DNA from: Arthrobacter psychrolactophilus
GTDB lineage: Bacteria > Actinomycetota > Actinomycetes > Actinomycetales > Micrococcaceae
Assembly: GCF_003219795.1 (NCBI RefSeq)
Contig: NZ_QJVC01000003.1
Coordinates: forward strand, 1 to 64,000
DNA length: 64,000 nt
Reading direction: 5' to 3'
The notes beneath the pieces were generated by a model. The model saw only the letters and a list, made by a program, of their open reading frames with translations. It did not search any database and was not told the DNA's origin. The position numbers were made by a program, and so were the translations under genes. Numbering within the stretch: the first letter of the stretch is position 1; each line of letters starts with the position of its first letter. Below are positions 6,434 through 16,972 of the stretch, in pieces.

Positions 6434-9339
6434 GTTTTGGAGCCGCGGACGTCGTCCGCGCTGACACGGCTTTTGGGTTCATAGACTCGGCAACAACATC
6501 TGACCAGGTATTCCATCCTGTTCTAATCTCGAATGAGAATGAGAATACGATGCTCCGCGCAATCCGCCAGGAGTTGCAGCGCTCCAAGAGCTTCATTATT
6601 TCAGTAGCATTTATCACGACGAGCGCCATCGCCCTTCTAAAAGAAGTCCTCCTGCAATACGACGGTCCCGGAGTCATCGTGACTTCGACATATCTTGGCT
6701 TCAACTCTCCGGAGATGTTTCGTGAATTGCTTAGCCTCGAAGACGTAGATGTTTACGTCCACCCAGGAACTTCGGGCGGCTTTCATGCCAAGGGATACGT
6801 CTTTGACCTGGGTGATACAACTACAGCGATCATCGGAAGCTCAAATCTTACGGCTAACGCATTACTGAGGAACTCTGAATGGAATCTCAGGTTTTCTGCG
6901 CTCCCAGATGGTGACATCACGCATCAGCTCCAGGAAGCAATCGGTCGCCAAAAACACGTCTCCGAACCACTGACAGCGAACTGGATCACCGCATACGAAG
7001 AGATTTATGTCCAGAAACCAGCATCCCCATTTGAGGAACTACTTCCAAGTCGAGTCTTGGACGGTCCTGCGGTGGGTGGCAAAATTTACCCAAACTCGAT
7101 GCAACTGGAAGCATTGGAAGCGATCAGCCAAGTTCGAGATTCAGGCGAACGACGCGCCCTCGTAATCTCTGCAACGGGAACCGGAAAAACGATACTCTCA
7201 GCGCTCGATGTCCGTGCCGTCGATCCGGCGCGAATGCTATTCATTGTCCACCGCGAGCAAATCCTTGACAAAGCAATGTCGGAATTTGAACAAGTTCTTG
7301 AAGTCGACCGCTCGTCTCTCGGCAAGTTTGTTGGCTCCCAACGTGAAATTGAACGGCAGTTTGTCTTCGCAACAATTCAAACGATTTCCAAGAAAGCAAC
7401 GCTGCAGAGCATCAATCGCGATCATTTCGACTACATTCTTATTGATGAAGTTCACCGCGCTGGAGCAGAAAGCTACAGGCGCCTGATCGATTGGTTCACT
7501 CCCAAATTCCTGTTGGGCCTCACGGCTACACCAGAACGCACAGATGACTTCAACGTCTTTGAGCTATTCGATTTCAATGTTCCCTACGAGATTCGGCTGC
7601 AAGCCGCTCTCGAGGCCCAAATGCTCGTACCGTTTCACTATTATGGCGTTACGGACTACGTCGATTCTGATGGAACTACAGTCGACGACACTTCAAACCT
7701 AACCCGCCTTGTGGCTCCCGAACGAGTCGAGCACCTCATCAGAGCCATCAAAACGTATGGCCATGCCGGCCCCACACGAGGCCTCATGTTTTGCAGCCGA
7801 CGCGACGAAGCCTACGAGCTCTCTCGACTCCTCAATCATCAAGTTGTAAACGGTGTCCTGCTCAGAACTAAAGTACTGACCGGTTCCGATTCCAATGAGG
7901 TTCGAAATGAAACAGTTGCGCGGCTGGAAATTGGCGATCTTGACTACATTTTGACGGTCGATATTTTCAATGAAGGTATTGATATTCCGTCGATCAATCA
8001 GGTCGTCATGCTGCGTCAGACTCAATCCAACATCATATTCACGCAGCAGCTTGGCCGTGGTCTACGAAAGAATTCAGGAAAAGACCATCTCAGAGTGATC
8101 GACTTCATCGGGAATTATGCGAATAATTACATGATTCCGATTGCTCTTCTCGGCGACAGATCACTAAACAAGGACGCCGTTCGACGGAAACTGATCAATA
8201 TTGATCAAGCAGGGACTATCTCTGGGCTCTCCAGCGTAAACTTTGATCGAGTCTCGCGCGAGCGGATCTTGCAGTCTCTAGCGAACACCTCTCTTGACAG
8301 TTTGGCCAACATCAAGATGGCATTTAACGAACTTGCACAGCGTCTGGGCCGCACACCTTTACTTTTTGATTTCGCCAGATACGACAGCGTTGATCCCGTT
8401 GTCGTCGCTACCAAGAGCAAGAACTACTGGTCTCTTCAAAATAGATTCAAAGTTGACTCCACGAATCCAACCAACGCTGAAGAGTCCTTCCTAAATTTCC
8501 TCACTATGGAGCTTATGAACGGAAAGCGGCCACACGAGCTACTACTGCTGGAGAAGCTCCTAGCCGTCCCAGAAATATCGGTAGCGGCCTACAAGGAACT
8601 ACTACGTTCCAATGGTTCCGTGAGCGATGACAAGACGCTAGATTCTGTGAGACGTATCCTGTCACTGGAATTTTTTACTTCCGGTGAACAGAAGAAATAC
8701 GGCAGTAGCTCCTACGTTGATTCATCCAACGGCGCATTTAAGCTGAGTGAATTCGCTAGGACTCTACTGAATGATTCAACGACTTTGCGGGGCCATGTCC
8801 AGGATGTCATCGCAACTGGCAAATACCTCGCTCGACACCGTTATGACCACACTGGCACTCTTCAAGTTGGAAAAATGTACTCCCGCAAAGATGTCTGCCG
8901 CCTACTCAATTGGAAGAGCAACGAGTACAGCACAATGTACGGATACAAGGTTGATCAGTTTTCACAATCTTGCCCAATCTTTGTGACTTACCACAAGGCT
9001 GATCATGTTGCTGAAAGTACCCGTTACGAAGATGAGTTCGTTGACCCCACAAGGCTTAAATGGTTCACTCGGAGCAACCGGACGCTTAAGAGCGCTGAAG
9101 TCCGTTCAATTGTTAACGGCGATGTCCCTCTCCATATCTTCGTAAAGAAGGATGATGCCGAAGGGTCCGACTTCTACTATCTTGGGCAAGCTGACTCTCG
9201 GGATGCGGATCAAACAACAATGGCAGGCAAGGAGGGCAAAGAGCTCAGCGTCGTCACTATGGGATTAGACTTCATCACTCCAATTGAGAATGGGCTGTAC
9301 GAGTACATCTCTGACCAGGGGGTCCAGGAACGGTCGTAG
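6430..9339 (+). CDS. PLD-nuclease / SF2 helicase / DUF3427 protein
   Basis: A 969-residue multidomain protein. Residues 25-190 form a phospholipase-D-like nuclease with one HKD motif (His119, Lys121, Asp126, then GSSN at 137-140). Residues 220-550 are a superfamily 2 helicase: Walker A ATGTGKT 248-254, DEVH 339-342, LTATPER 364-370 and motif VI QQLGRGLR 539-546. Residues 600 to the end match the DUF3427 type seen in HKD-nuclease helicases. A single HKD motif implies dimerisation for catalysis. Proteins of this type (COG3886/COG1061 architecture) are repeatedly found in defence islands. It is coupled to the NUDIX gene. Codon use is less G/C-biased than in neighbours, which suggests acquisition. 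Confidence 0.88.
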   Translation: MSFGAADVVRADTAFGFIDSATTSDQVFHPVLISNENENTMLRAIRQELQRSKSFIISVAFITTSAIALLKEVLLQYDGPGVIVTSTYLGFNSPEMFRELLSLEDVDVYVHPGTSGGFHAKGYVFDLGDTTTAIIGSSNLTANALLRNSEWNLRFSALPDGDITHQLQEAIGRQKHVSEPLTANWITAYEEIYVQKPASPFEELLPSRVLDGPAVGGKIYPNSMQLEALEAISQVRDSGERRALVISATGTGKTILSALDVRAVDPARMLFIVHREQILDKAMSEFEQVLEVDRSSLGKFVGSQREIERQFVFATIQTISKKATLQSINRDHFDYILIDEVHRAGAESYRRLIDWFTPKFLLGLTATPERTDDFNVFELFDFNVPYEIRLQAALEAQMLVPFHYYGVTDYVDSDGTTVDDTSNLTRLVAPERVEHLIRAIKTYGHAGPTRGLMFCSRRDEAYELSRLLNHQVVNGVLLRTKVLTGSDSNEVRNETVARLEIGDLDYILTVDIFNEGIDIPSINQVVMLRQTQSNIIFTQQLGRGLRKNSGKDHLRVIDFIGNYANNYMIPIALLGDRSLNKDAVRRKLINIDQAGTISGLSSVNFDRVSRERILQSLANTSLDSLANIKMAFNELAQRLGRTPLLFDFARYDSVDPVVVATKSKNYWSLQNRFKVDSTNPTNAEESFLNFLTMELMNGKRPHELLLLEKLLAVPEISVAAYKELLRSNGSVSDDKTLDSVRRILSLEFFTSGEQKKYGSSSYVDSSNGAFKLSEFARTLLNDSTTLRGHVQDVIATGKYLARHRYDHTGTLQVGKMYSRKDVCRLLNWKSNEYSTMYGYKVDQFSQSCPIFVTYHKADHVAESTRYEDEFVDPTRLKWFTRSNRTLKSAEVRSIVNGDVPLHIFVKKDDAEGSDFYYLGQADSRDADQTTMAGKEGKELSVVTMGLDFITPIENGLYEYISDQGVQERS

Positions 9340-9421
9340 CTATGGGTGGCCCCGCACAGCCTCACAAGGCTTGTGGAAATCAACTTGCCGCAACGCTATC
9401 AGGAGCACAGAAGTGGGAACC

Positions 9422-10615
9422 ATGAATTTTCAGGGGCAGGAATCCGGGTTAAGAATGTCTCGCAGGGCAGTCCTCGCCCTTACCGGCGTTGCCGGACTTG
9501 CGCTAGCCGGCTGCACTTCCGAGTCGCCGGTGGCCCAGACCTCATCAACGACTCGGCTTCCCTCCGCTTCGGTGACCACGGTCCCGACTGCAAGCGCTGA
9601 GCCGACTGTCAGTCATTCGCCGTCGAACTTCTTGTTGGCGACCTTGGCACACAGCGATGGGATTGCCCGGATCGATCCTTCCAAGGACGGCTCTGGTGCG
9701 GTTGAGGTCCTGACTGTTGGCGCGGCTCCTTGGGGCATCGGCGTCCACGCTGCCAGCAATGCCGCTTTCGTTGCTACGGCGGAGGGTTTGGCTGTGGTCG
9801 ATCTGGCACATTTCACCCGCCGGGCTCTGGTTCCTTACTTGCACCCGGCGCCAAACATCTCCCAAGGCGAGTATCGTCCCGGTGGCCTAGGCCTTGCGGT
9901 CTCCCCCGATGGTTCCGCCGTCTACGTAGCCGTTGGCCTTAATACTGAGACGACCTATTTGGAAGTGTTCGACGTCGCGAGCGGCGCATTCACCGGATCT
10001 GTACGTGTGGGGTGGCGACCGTTCGACGTGGTTGTGGATCCCAAGGGCGCCTGGGTCGCGACGATTGACCATGACAGCTTCACCGTCACGGTTGTAGATC
10101 CAAAGACGCTAAAAGCCACGCCCCACCAGATTGCACCTTTCGGCACGGAGGGCGGATTGGCGTCCTGGGAGAAGATTCACTACGCCGCGGTGGAGCCCGA
10201 CGGCTCAATCCTCCTTCCTGTCCAAGGGAAGGTCGTGGTGCGGCTGAATCCGATGACCGGAACCAGCAGCACCATTCCCTCGACCGCCAACTCTCACGCT
10301 CATGGCACTGCCCTAGCTGGTGGCAGACTCCTCACCGTGGGCACGGGGTCATTCGGAAATGCCGATGGCGATCCGAACCTTTCCGTGCTTGATCTCGCCA
10401 CGGGCGAGGAACGGATCGCACCCCTCGACGTGCCTCATGAGACTGTCGCCGGCTGGAGCGATGCCTCAGGCGAAGAGTGGGCAGCCGTTGCCGGTGGCAA
10501 TACCCGCGACGAAGGCTGGGACGGAATAACGTTTGTCCGTCTCAATGACTTCCAGCAGCGGCAGCTACCCGTTCCCGGCTACCCACAGGTTGTTGTTAGC
10601 TACTCAAGCCTCTGA
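9422..10615 (+). CDS. Beta-propeller (YVTN-type) surface lipoprotein
   Basis: A 397-residue exported lipoprotein. SRRAVLALTGVAGLALAGC is a signal peptide with twin Arg and a lipobox ending at Cys31, so it should be anchored outside the membrane. After a Ser/Thr/Pro linker (about 35-65), the rest shows repeated strands typical of YVTN-type quinoprotein-like propellers (GIGVHAASNAAFVATAEGLAVVDL, GLAVSPDGSAVYVAVG, PFDVVVDPKGAWVATIDHD). No catalytic residues can be pointed to. The ATG at 9422 was preferred over upstream in-frame codons because it leads straight into the signal; the ATG at 9455 is an alternative. It is convergent with the dehydrogenase gene. Confidence 0.7.
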   Translation: MNFQGQESGLRMSRRAVLALTGVAGLALAGCTSESPVAQTSSTTRLPSASVTTVPTASAEPTVSHSPSNFLLATLAHSDGIARIDPSKDGSGAVEVLTVGAAPWGIGVHAASNAAFVATAEGLAVVDLAHFTRRALVPYLHPAPNISQGEYRPGGLGLAVSPDGSAVYVAVGLNTETTYLEVFDVASGAFTGSVRVGWRPFDVVVDPKGAWVATIDHDSFTVTVVDPKTLKATPHQIAPFGTEGGLASWEKIHYAAVEPDGSILLPVQGKVVVRLNPMTGTSSTIPSTANSHAHGTALAGGRLLTVGTGSFGNADGDPNLSVLDLATGEERIAPLDVPHETVAGWSDASGEEWAAVAGGNTRDEGWDGITFVRLNDFQQRQLPVPGYPQVVVSYSSL

Positions 10616-10626
10616 GTACTCCTCCG

Positions 10627-11682
10627 CTACGGGACCAGGAGGACCTTGATGGCACGTCGTTCGTCCATGGCACGGTAGGCCTCGGGAGCTTCCTCGAGGG
10701 GCATGACGACGTCGAATACTCGACCAGGGTTGATCTTGCCAGCCAGCACGTCGGCAAGGAGCTCCGGGATGTAGCTCCGGGCAGAGGCCATGCCACCGCC
10801 AACGCTGATGTTGGTATCGAAGAGGTAGCGCAGCGGGATCTCGGCACCGCCGGTGGGAACGCCAACAAAACCTAGGGCACCGCCCGGACGAACACAGTGC
10901 AGGGCCTGTTCCATGGATTCCTTCGTGCCAACGCATTCCAGGACTGAATCGGCCAGAACGCCGCCGAGGAGTTCACGCACCTTCGCTACGCCTTCGTCAC
11001 CGCGTTCTTCCACGATGTCCGTGGCACCAAATTCGCGGGCAATCGCCTGCCGGTCGGCGTGCCGGGACATGGCGATAATCCGTTCGGCACCCAATCGCTT
11101 GGCTGCGAGAACCCCACACAGGCCCACGGCACCATCGCCGACCACCACGACGGTGCGGCCGGGGCCAGCTTGTGCCTTGAGTGCGGCGTGGTGGCCGGTG
11201 GCCATGACATCGGAGAGGGTCAACAGGCTGGCGCGCAGGGCATCGTCGGGCTCGGTAATCCCGGGAACCTTCACCAGCGTTGAATCGGCCAAGGGAACAC
11301 GGACCGCTTGGCCCTGACCGTCATCGACCGGAAGACCGGCGTCGTCTGTTCCTCCCCAGCCGGCCAGGCGATCGCAGTCAACCGTGACGCCATTGAGGCA
11401 TTGCGGGCACTTCCCGCAGCTGACCACGAAAGGCGCGATGACCAGGTCACCGACGGCCAGCGTGCTGACCTGGTCACCAAGGCTTTCAACCAGACCGATG
11501 AATTCGTGCCCGATCGCGGAGGGCTCGTGAGTGGGCTTCACGCCACGGTAGGGCCAGAGGTCGGAGCCGCAAACGCAGGCGGCGGTGACCTTCACGACGG
11601 CGTCGGTGGGCTGCAGGACTGTGGGGTATTCGCGGTCCTCGACCCGGATATCGCTGGGGCCGTGGATGATTGTTGCGCGCAT
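10627..11682 (-). CDS. Zinc-dependent alcohol dehydrogenase
   Basis: A 351-residue medium-chain dehydrogenase. It has catalytic zinc ligands in CVCGSDL and GHEF, four structural-zinc cysteines in CGKCPQC...C (about residues 82-96), and a Rossmann fold with VVVVGDGAVGLCGV. Full length and all key residues support an active NAD(P)-dependent oxidoreductase; the substrate cannot be told. The start at 11682 (MRATIIHG) is preceded by AAGGAA at five bases and removes a non-homologous 16-residue extension. It stands alone and is divergent from the GH95 gene, with 244 bases between the starts in which I see no clear operator. Confidence 0.85.
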   Translation of the reverse strand: MRATIIHGPSDIRVEDREYPTVLQPTDAVVKVTAACVCGSDLWPYRGVKPTHEPSAIGHEFIGLVESLGDQVSTLAVGDLVIAPFVVSCGKCPQCLNGVTVDCDRLAGWGGTDDAGLPVDDGQGQAVRVPLADSTLVKVPGITEPDDALRASLLTLSDVMATGHHAALKAQAGPGRTVVVVGDGAVGLCGVLAAKRLGAERIIAMSRHADRQAIAREFGATDIVEERGDEGVAKVRELLGGVLADSVLECVGTKESMEQALHCVRPGGALGFVGVPTGGAEIPLRYLFDTNISVGGGMASARSYIPELLADVLAGKINPGRVFDVVMPLEEAPEAYRAMDERRAIKVLLVP

Positions 11683-11926
11683 GAAGATTCCTTGGGTCGT
11701 GGAAAGGGCGGAGTTCGAGTCTAGTTCCAAAGCGTCATCGTAGTAATTCCGGGTGTTACAAAAGTTTCGTCGGCGCCGCGCTCACCTGACCATTGGGGCA
11801 ATTTCCACGTAACACCATAGACGTCGGATGTTATGCATGCCAAAATGGCGTAGCACCGCAAAAACAGGGGAAGTTTCACGAGATTTGCACAACAAACACC
11901 AGACCAATGTAGCTCAGGAGTTGTCC

Positions 11927-14900
11927 ATGACTTTCGCACAACCATCACGCCGCCAAGCCCTCAAGCTCGGCGGGATCCTTGCCCTCACGCCACTTGCCAC
12001 CCAACTTTTCACCCAAACAGCATCCGCCAAGACGGCAGCTCTGCCCGCCACGGTCTTGGCACCACATCCGGCCCTTTCAAACCACGCACTTTGGTACCAG
12101 CTTCCCGCCACTGATTGGCAGTCCGGCGCACTCCCTATCGGCAATGGCCGCCTTGGTGCCATGCTCTTCGGCGATCCCGCCAGCGACAGGATCCAGTTCA
12201 ACGAGCAGAGCCTCTGGGGCGGTGCCAACAATTACGACAATGCGTTGGCCGGCAAGCCCGATGGCGCGTACGACACCAGCGTCACAGGCTTCGGCTCCTA
12301 CAGGAACTTTGGCAACGTGGTTGTCAGCTTCAACGAACAGCCAGTCGTCACCTCACCCGGCGGACCGTACAAGGTCTGGGGCGCGGAAGGAGTCGAAGCG
12401 TCCATCGATAAGAACACAGGCACCAAGTGGTGTATCGATGGACCACCGGCCACAGTGACGTGGCAGATCAAGCTGCCGTCCGCCGTCGTGGTTTCAAAAT
12501 ACACATTCACCAGCGCCAATGATGTGCCCGCGCGTGACCCGCAGAACTGGACGTTCTCTGGTTCCCAGAACGGTGAAAGCTGGACTGCCCTCGACACCCA
12601 GTCGTTGCCGGCGCCGTTCGAGGAGCGTCGCCAGGCCAAGGAATTCACCTCCACGAATCAGACCCCATACGCCTACTACAAGTTCGATTTCACGCCCAAG
12701 CCCGGCGTGAGTCACTTCCAGGTCTCCGAAATTTCCCTGGCAGGTGTGAGTATGGGCGGACAGTCGGCCCTCTATCTCTCCTCCCCCACCGGCCAGTCCG
12801 ACGGCGACGGAACGGGCGCGGACATCATGCGCACCGTGGACGGCTCCCCCACAACGGCGTGGGTGGCAGCCAACCCGGGATCCGGCGTCGTATGGCAGGG
12901 CGACCTCGGTAAAACCGTGGCCCTGACCTCCTATTCATTGACGTCGGCGGCAGAGAACGCCGGCGAGGATCCCACGCATTGGGTTCTCGAAGGCTCAAGC
13001 AACCGCCGCGACTGGGTTGTCCTGGATTCGCGCTCACCCGGGGCGCCCTTTGCCTCACGCGGCGCAACCGTCTCCTTCCCCCTGCCCGGCACGGCAACCT
13101 TCAGCTCCTACCGCTTGACCCTGCGCGGAGCTGTCGGCGCCGCGCAGCTGCGCATCGCCGAGGTGAGGCTGCAGGGCAACGGCTTCGATTCCCGTGCAAG
13201 CTCTGCCGTGGCCGAGTACAAGCGCGCCCTGGACCCGACCATTGGCGTCCACCTCACCCAATTTGGCACCCCCGGGAACCGCGTCCTACGAGAAGCCTTC
13301 GCCAGCCGGACCGCCGACGTCATCGTGATGCGCTACGAAACCGACAAGCCCGGCGGACTCACCGCGTCACTTGCCCTGACCTCGGGACAAGACGGCGTGG
13401 CGACGGCGGCCGACGCAGCATCGCGCTCACTAGCCTTCTCCGGCATGATGGCCAACCAGCTCAAACATGCGGCTACGCTGCGCATCGCCGAGACTGACGG
13501 CATTGTCACCGGCGTGGGCGCGAGCCTCCGCGTCCAGGGGGCCTCTATCATGACCTTGATCCTCGACGCCCGCACCAATTACAAGCTCGACGCCGCTGCA
13601 GGCTGGCGCGGTGCGGACCCCGAACCCGGCATCGCTGCGGCCATTGCCTCCGCCGCAGCCCGGCCCTACGACGCGTTGCGTGCGGAGCACCAGGGCGAAC
13701 TCTCACCCCTGATGTCCCGCGTCTCCGTGGATTGGGGCACGACGCCGGATCAGGTCGCCAAGGTGCCCACCGACGTCCGGCTCGCGGCATATGGTGCGGG
13801 GCAGGATGATCCCAGTCTTGAACAAACCATGTTCGCCTACGGCCGCTACTTACTGCTCGGCTCATCCCGCCCCGGCGGGCTGCCGGCCAATCTGCAGGGC
13901 CTGTGGAATGACAGCAACCAACCTCCCTGGGCCTCGGATTACCACACCAACATCAACGTCCAGATGAACTACTGGGGTGCCGAAACCACCAACCTGGCCG
14001 AGAGTCACGAGCCGCTCATTGAGTTCATCAGGCAGGTGGCGGTCCCCAGCCGGGTGGCCACCCGGAACGCCTTTGGTGCTGAGACCCGCGGCTGGACGGC
14101 ACGGACCAGCCAGAGCATCTTCGGAGGCAACTCTTGGGAGTGGAATACCGTTGCCAGCGCCTGGTACGGACAGCACATCTACGAACACTGGGCTTTCACG
14201 CAGGACTCCAGCTACCTGCGTGAAACCGCAGTTCCCTTACTGAAGGAAATCTGCCAGTTCTGGGAAGACCGGCTGGTTGAGGACTCAAACGGGAAGCTGG
14301 TGGCGCCGGATGGCTGGTCGCCCGAACATGGCCCGCGTGAGGACGGTGTCATGTACGACCAGCAGATCATTTGGGATCTGTTCCAGAATTACATTGACTG
14401 CGAGGCCGCAGCCGAATTGGATCTTGAGTACCAGGCCACGGTCAAGGAACTACAGTCGCGGCTCGCGCCCAACAAGATTGGCAAATGGGGTCAATTGCAG
14501 GAATGGCAGGCGGACCTCGATGATCCCAAAGACATCCACCGCCACACATCGCACCTGTTCGCCGTCTATCCGGGACGCCAGATCAATGTCGCGGAATCGC
14601 CAGAACTGGCGGCGGCCGCCTTGGTCTCGCTGAAGGCCCGCTGCGGAGAAAAGGAAGGCGTGCCGTTCACCGAGGGCAGCGTCTCCGGTGACAGCCGCCG
14701 GTCCTGGACCTGGCCATGGCGTGCAGCCTTGTTCGCCCGCCTAGGCGAGGCCGAACGTGCCCGCTTCATGCTGCGCGGGCTGTTGCGCTTCAACACCCTG
14801 CCCAACCTGTTCTGCAACCACCCGCCGTTCCAGATGGACGGCAACTTCGGCATCACCGGCGCTGTGGCGGAGATGCTCATCCAGAGTCATACCGGCACCA

Positions 14901-15136
14901 TCCAGCTTCTCCCCGCGTTGCCGGCGTCATGGGCCGACGGTTCCTTCACCGGGCTCCGTGCCCGGGGCGGTTACCAGATCGACTGCATCTGGAGGAACGG
15001 CTTGGTGACGGAGGTCGTTGTCATTGGCGACAAGTCACCTAACCAGGGCAACGTCACCGTCCGCATGAATGGGAAGGACTACAGGGTCAAGCCCACGCGG
15101 CCGGGGCACAAGACCAAGCCGTTCTCGCCCAGCTAG
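11927..15136 (+). CDS. Secreted GH95 alpha-L-fucosidase with inserted discoidin-like domains
   Basis: A 1069-residue exported glycoside hydrolase. A twin-arginine-type signal ([15 protein letters not shown], ending near ASA at 32-34) precedes the GH95 N-domain ([15 protein letters not shown]). Two F5/8-type-C-like modules (about 138-273 and 280-417) interrupt that N-domain, which resumes at EYKRALDP. The (alpha/alpha)6 catalytic domain carries the family's key regions: [10 protein letters not shown] (two catalytic Asn), PEHGPREDG and QMDGNFG (catalytic Asp). By family it releases alpha-1,2-linked L-fucose, or L-galactose in some members. AGGAG lies seven bases before the ATG. It is monocistronic, with a strong hairpin after it. 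Confidence 0.88.
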   Translation: MTFAQPSRRQALKLGGILALTPLATQLFTQTASAKTAALPATVLAPHPALSNHALWYQLPATDWQSGALPIGNGRLGAMLFGDPASDRIQFNEQSLWGGANNYDNALAGKPDGAYDTSVTGFGSYRNFGNVVVSFNEQPVVTSPGGPYKVWGAEGVEASIDKNTGTKWCIDGPPATVTWQIKLPSAVVVSKYTFTSANDVPARDPQNWTFSGSQNGESWTALDTQSLPAPFEERRQAKEFTSTNQTPYAYYKFDFTPKPGVSHFQVSEISLAGVSMGGQSALYLSSPTGQSDGDGTGADIMRTVDGSPTTAWVAANPGSGVVWQGDLGKTVALTSYSLTSAAENAGEDPTHWVLEGSSNRRDWVVLDSRSPGAPFASRGATVSFPLPGTATFSSYRLTLRGAVGAAQLRIAEVRLQGNGFDSRASSAVAEYKRALDPTIGVHLTQFGTPGNRVLREAFASRTADVIVMRYETDKPGGLTASLALTSGQDGVATAADAASRSLAFSGMMANQLKHAATLRIAETDGIVTGVGASLRVQGASIMTLILDARTNYKLDAAAGWRGADPEPGIAAAIASAAARPYDALRAEHQGELSPLMSRVSVDWGTTPDQVAKVPTDVRLAAYGAGQDDPSLEQTMFAYGRYLLLGSSRPGGLPANLQGLWNDSNQPPWASDYHTNINVQMNYWGAETTNLAESHEPLIEFIRQVAVPSRVATRNAFGAETRGWTARTSQSIFGGNSWEWNTVASAWYGQHIYEHWAFTQDSSYLRETAVPLLKEICQFWEDRLVEDSNGKLVAPDGWSPEHGPREDGVMYDQQIIWDLFQNYIDCEAAAELDLEYQATVKELQSRLAPNKIGKWGQLQEWQADLDDPKDIHRHTSHLFAVYPGRQINVAESPELAAAALVSLKARCGEKEGVPFTEGSVSGDSRRSWTWPWRAALFARLGEAERARFMLRGLLRFNTLPNLFCNHPPFQMDGNFGITGAVAEMLIQSHTGTIQLLPALPASWADGSFTGLRARGGYQIDCIWRNGLVTEVVVIGDKSPNQGNVTVRMNGKDYRVKPTRPGHKTKPFSPS

Positions 15137-15144
15137 GCACGTTA

Positions 15145-15186
15145 TGGGTGGGTTAGCCGGGGCGCGAGTCCCGGCTAACCCACCCA
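15145..15186 (+). terminator. Terminator of the GH95 gene
   Basis: A 17-bp perfect GC-rich stem (15145-15161 with 15170-15186) and an 8-base loop start nine bases after the GH95 stop. There is no U-tract, as is common for terminators of high-GC actinobacteria. Confidence 0.75.
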
Positions 15187-15277
15187 AGATGACCGTCCGA
15201 CGTCGTACTTCTTCTTGAAACTGCCGCGCAGCCTATGGTTAAGGCAACAGCCAATCACTAGCTACGGAGACTTCCGC

Positions 15278-15754
15278 ATGAGCGATCTTTCGAGTGCGAG
15301 TGCCACCATTTTGATCGCGGATTTCGTCAACGTGGACGCCGCCGGCAAGGTCAATGTGATTGGCGGGGGCATCCAATTTCTGGGCTCGGACTTTGACAGT
15401 GGCCAGACGGCGCCATTCTCGGTGTTTGTCAGCGTAACCGTCAGCATTCCCTCGTTCGATGAGACGCAGGCGGCCGTTGAGGTGGTGCTTGTGGACTCGG
15501 ACGGGCAGCCGGTGGCGGTGCCGAGCGAGGAGGGGGGCAATGTGATGCGGTTTAGCCAGTCGGTCGATTTCCGGCATACGACGGCGCCGGACATGCAACA
15601 ACCGCCGATTGGTTTCCCGGGCTGCTCCAACGTGGTGCTGAACTTTCCCGGCGGGCTGCCACTGCCGACAGGGACGACGTACGAGTGGATGGTGCTGCTC
15701 AATGGCACACGGCTGACCACGACGTCGTTCTTTGTGCCGGGGCCGAGCAAATAG
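15278..15754 (+). CDS. DUF6941-like cytosolic protein
   Basis: A 158-residue protein with no signal peptide. The opening pattern (ATILIADFVNVDAAGKVNVIGGG) and the beta-rich remainder ending YEWMVLLNGTRLTTTSFFV match a small uncharacterised actinobacterial family that I believe is DUF6941. Its members resemble immunoglobulin-like single domains of unknown role. The start at 15278 was chosen because GGAGA lies seven bases upstream; the in-frame ATG at 15215 has no such signal. It appears to be transcribed alone. Confidence 0.6.
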   Translation: MSDLSSASATILIADFVNVDAAGKVNVIGGGIQFLGSDFDSGQTAPFSVFVSVTVSIPSFDETQAAVEVVLVDSDGQPVAVPSEEGGNVMRFSQSVDFRHTTAPDMQQPPIGFPGCSNVVLNFPGGLPLPTGTTYEWMVLLNGTRLTTTSFFVPGPSK

Positions 15755-15845
15755 CGCGTCTTGGCTCAAGGCAAAAGTGAACTTCTCATTACTGTTCAGT
15801 AACATCTGTTGATTTGAGCTTCCTCGACGACAAGGCTGTTGTTGT

Positions 15846-16640
15846 ATGAAGCCATCAAACAGAACGAACGACACCTCACTCCGACGCCCTGTCATTGTTG
15901 CCGCAAGCGCTGCTGTGGCCGTCATTGGCTCCTTTATTGGGTCTGGCGCAGCCGGCGGCACCGAAATTCAGAAAGCTTCCGGTGGCGCATTGGCCGCCGA
16001 CGCCACCCTGCTGGCACCGTATGGCTCGGCATTTTCGATCTGGTCCGTCATCTACCTTGGGCTTATCGCGTACGCCGTTTGGCAGTTCCTGCCCCAGCAG
16101 CGACGCCAGCTTCGCCACCAAAGGCTGGGATATCACGTGGCAGCGTCGCTTCTGCTCAACGCGGCGTGGATTCTCAGCATCCAGTTTGATCAGCTGTGGC
16201 TCAGCGTTCCCATCATCGTTGTGCTCTTACTTGTCTTGTTCTGGATCTTCGCTCTACTGCGTAAGAACCGCTCGACATCCGCAGTGGACGCCGTCGTCAC
16301 CGATGGCAGCCTAGGCCTCTACCTAGGGTGGGTGTGCGTCGCCACCGGGGCAAACATTGCTGCGTGGACGGTCTCCATGGGCTGGTCGGGATTCGGCATC
16401 AGCGGCACCCTGTGGGCCTTGGGCGCGCTAGTTGTGATCGTCATTATTGGGCTACTACTGGCGGTCTTCGGCAAGGGCCGGTTGGCTCCTGCCGCATCCA
16501 TTGCATGGGGTCTTTCCTGGCTGGCCGTGGCACGTATCTCCGGCGAACTCGAATCTGGTGCCGTGGCCGTGGCCGCTTTAATTGGCGCGGCCCTAGTAGT
16601 TTTGGTGACCATCACATTACGGCTGAGAGCAATGAGGTAG
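15846..16640 (+). CDS. TspO/MBR-related tryptophan-rich membrane protein
   Basis: A 264-residue integral membrane protein with seven or so hydrophobic helices. It has the tryptophan-containing pattern of the TspO/MBR relatives annotated as tryptophan-rich sensory proteins (YGSAFSIWSVIYLGLIAYAVWQFLP, LLLNAAWILSIQFDQLW, LGLYLGWVCVATGANIAAW). Canonical TspO has five helices in about 160 residues; this longer form is common in Actinobacteria and its ligand is unknown. It stands alone between the DUF6941 gene and the amino-acid ABC operon. Confidence 0.75.
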   Translation: MKPSNRTNDTSLRRPVIVAASAAVAVIGSFIGSGAAGGTEIQKASGGALAADATLLAPYGSAFSIWSVIYLGLIAYAVWQFLPQQRRQLRHQRLGYHVAASLLLNAAWILSIQFDQLWLSVPIIVVLLLVLFWIFALLRKNRSTSAVDAVVTDGSLGLYLGWVCVATGANIAAWTVSMGWSGFGISGTLWALGALVVIVIIGLLLAVFGKGRLAPAASIAWGLSWLAVARISGELESGAVAVAALIGAALVVLVTITLRLRAMR

Positions 16641-16972
16641 CAGATTTCACGTCCTGCACGCCACTGGCGCGTACTCTTACAGCGACAATTCGGGGAAAAA
16701 ATCCTCGGGTCATTTTTGGATCTAAGTTGAAACTCCACATTTCAAAAACCCCGAGATCGCGGATCATTTTGATCGATTGACACCCAAATTCATGCCAAAT
16801 TGTCTCCCCTGAGCCATCTCCTCAGACATCAAGAATATTGATGACTGACATCTAATCCATTCGATTCATTGATTCACAACTTTGGAATCCATACGATCTA
16901 AGGCAACGTCAATGGGTGACCCACGTTACCCGCGTAGGCCCCGACCATTACCTGTTTGGATGGAGATCTCCG
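16641..16972. other. Intergenic region upstream of the amino-acid ABC operon, 332 bases
   Basis: An AT-rich stretch. TTGACA at 16777-16782 followed 17 bases later by TTGTCT (16800-16805) is a weak promoter candidate. A small hairpin (GGGTGAC 16914-16920 with GTTACCC 16925-16931) lies just upstream of the ribosome site. No gene, riboswitch or tRNA was recognised. Confidence 0.3.

Noticed and set aside
3967-9339. Methyltransferase and PLD-helicase as one restriction-modification system
   Set aside because: They are on opposite strands and separated by the winged-helix/X25 gene and a 305-base divergent region; nothing links their expression.
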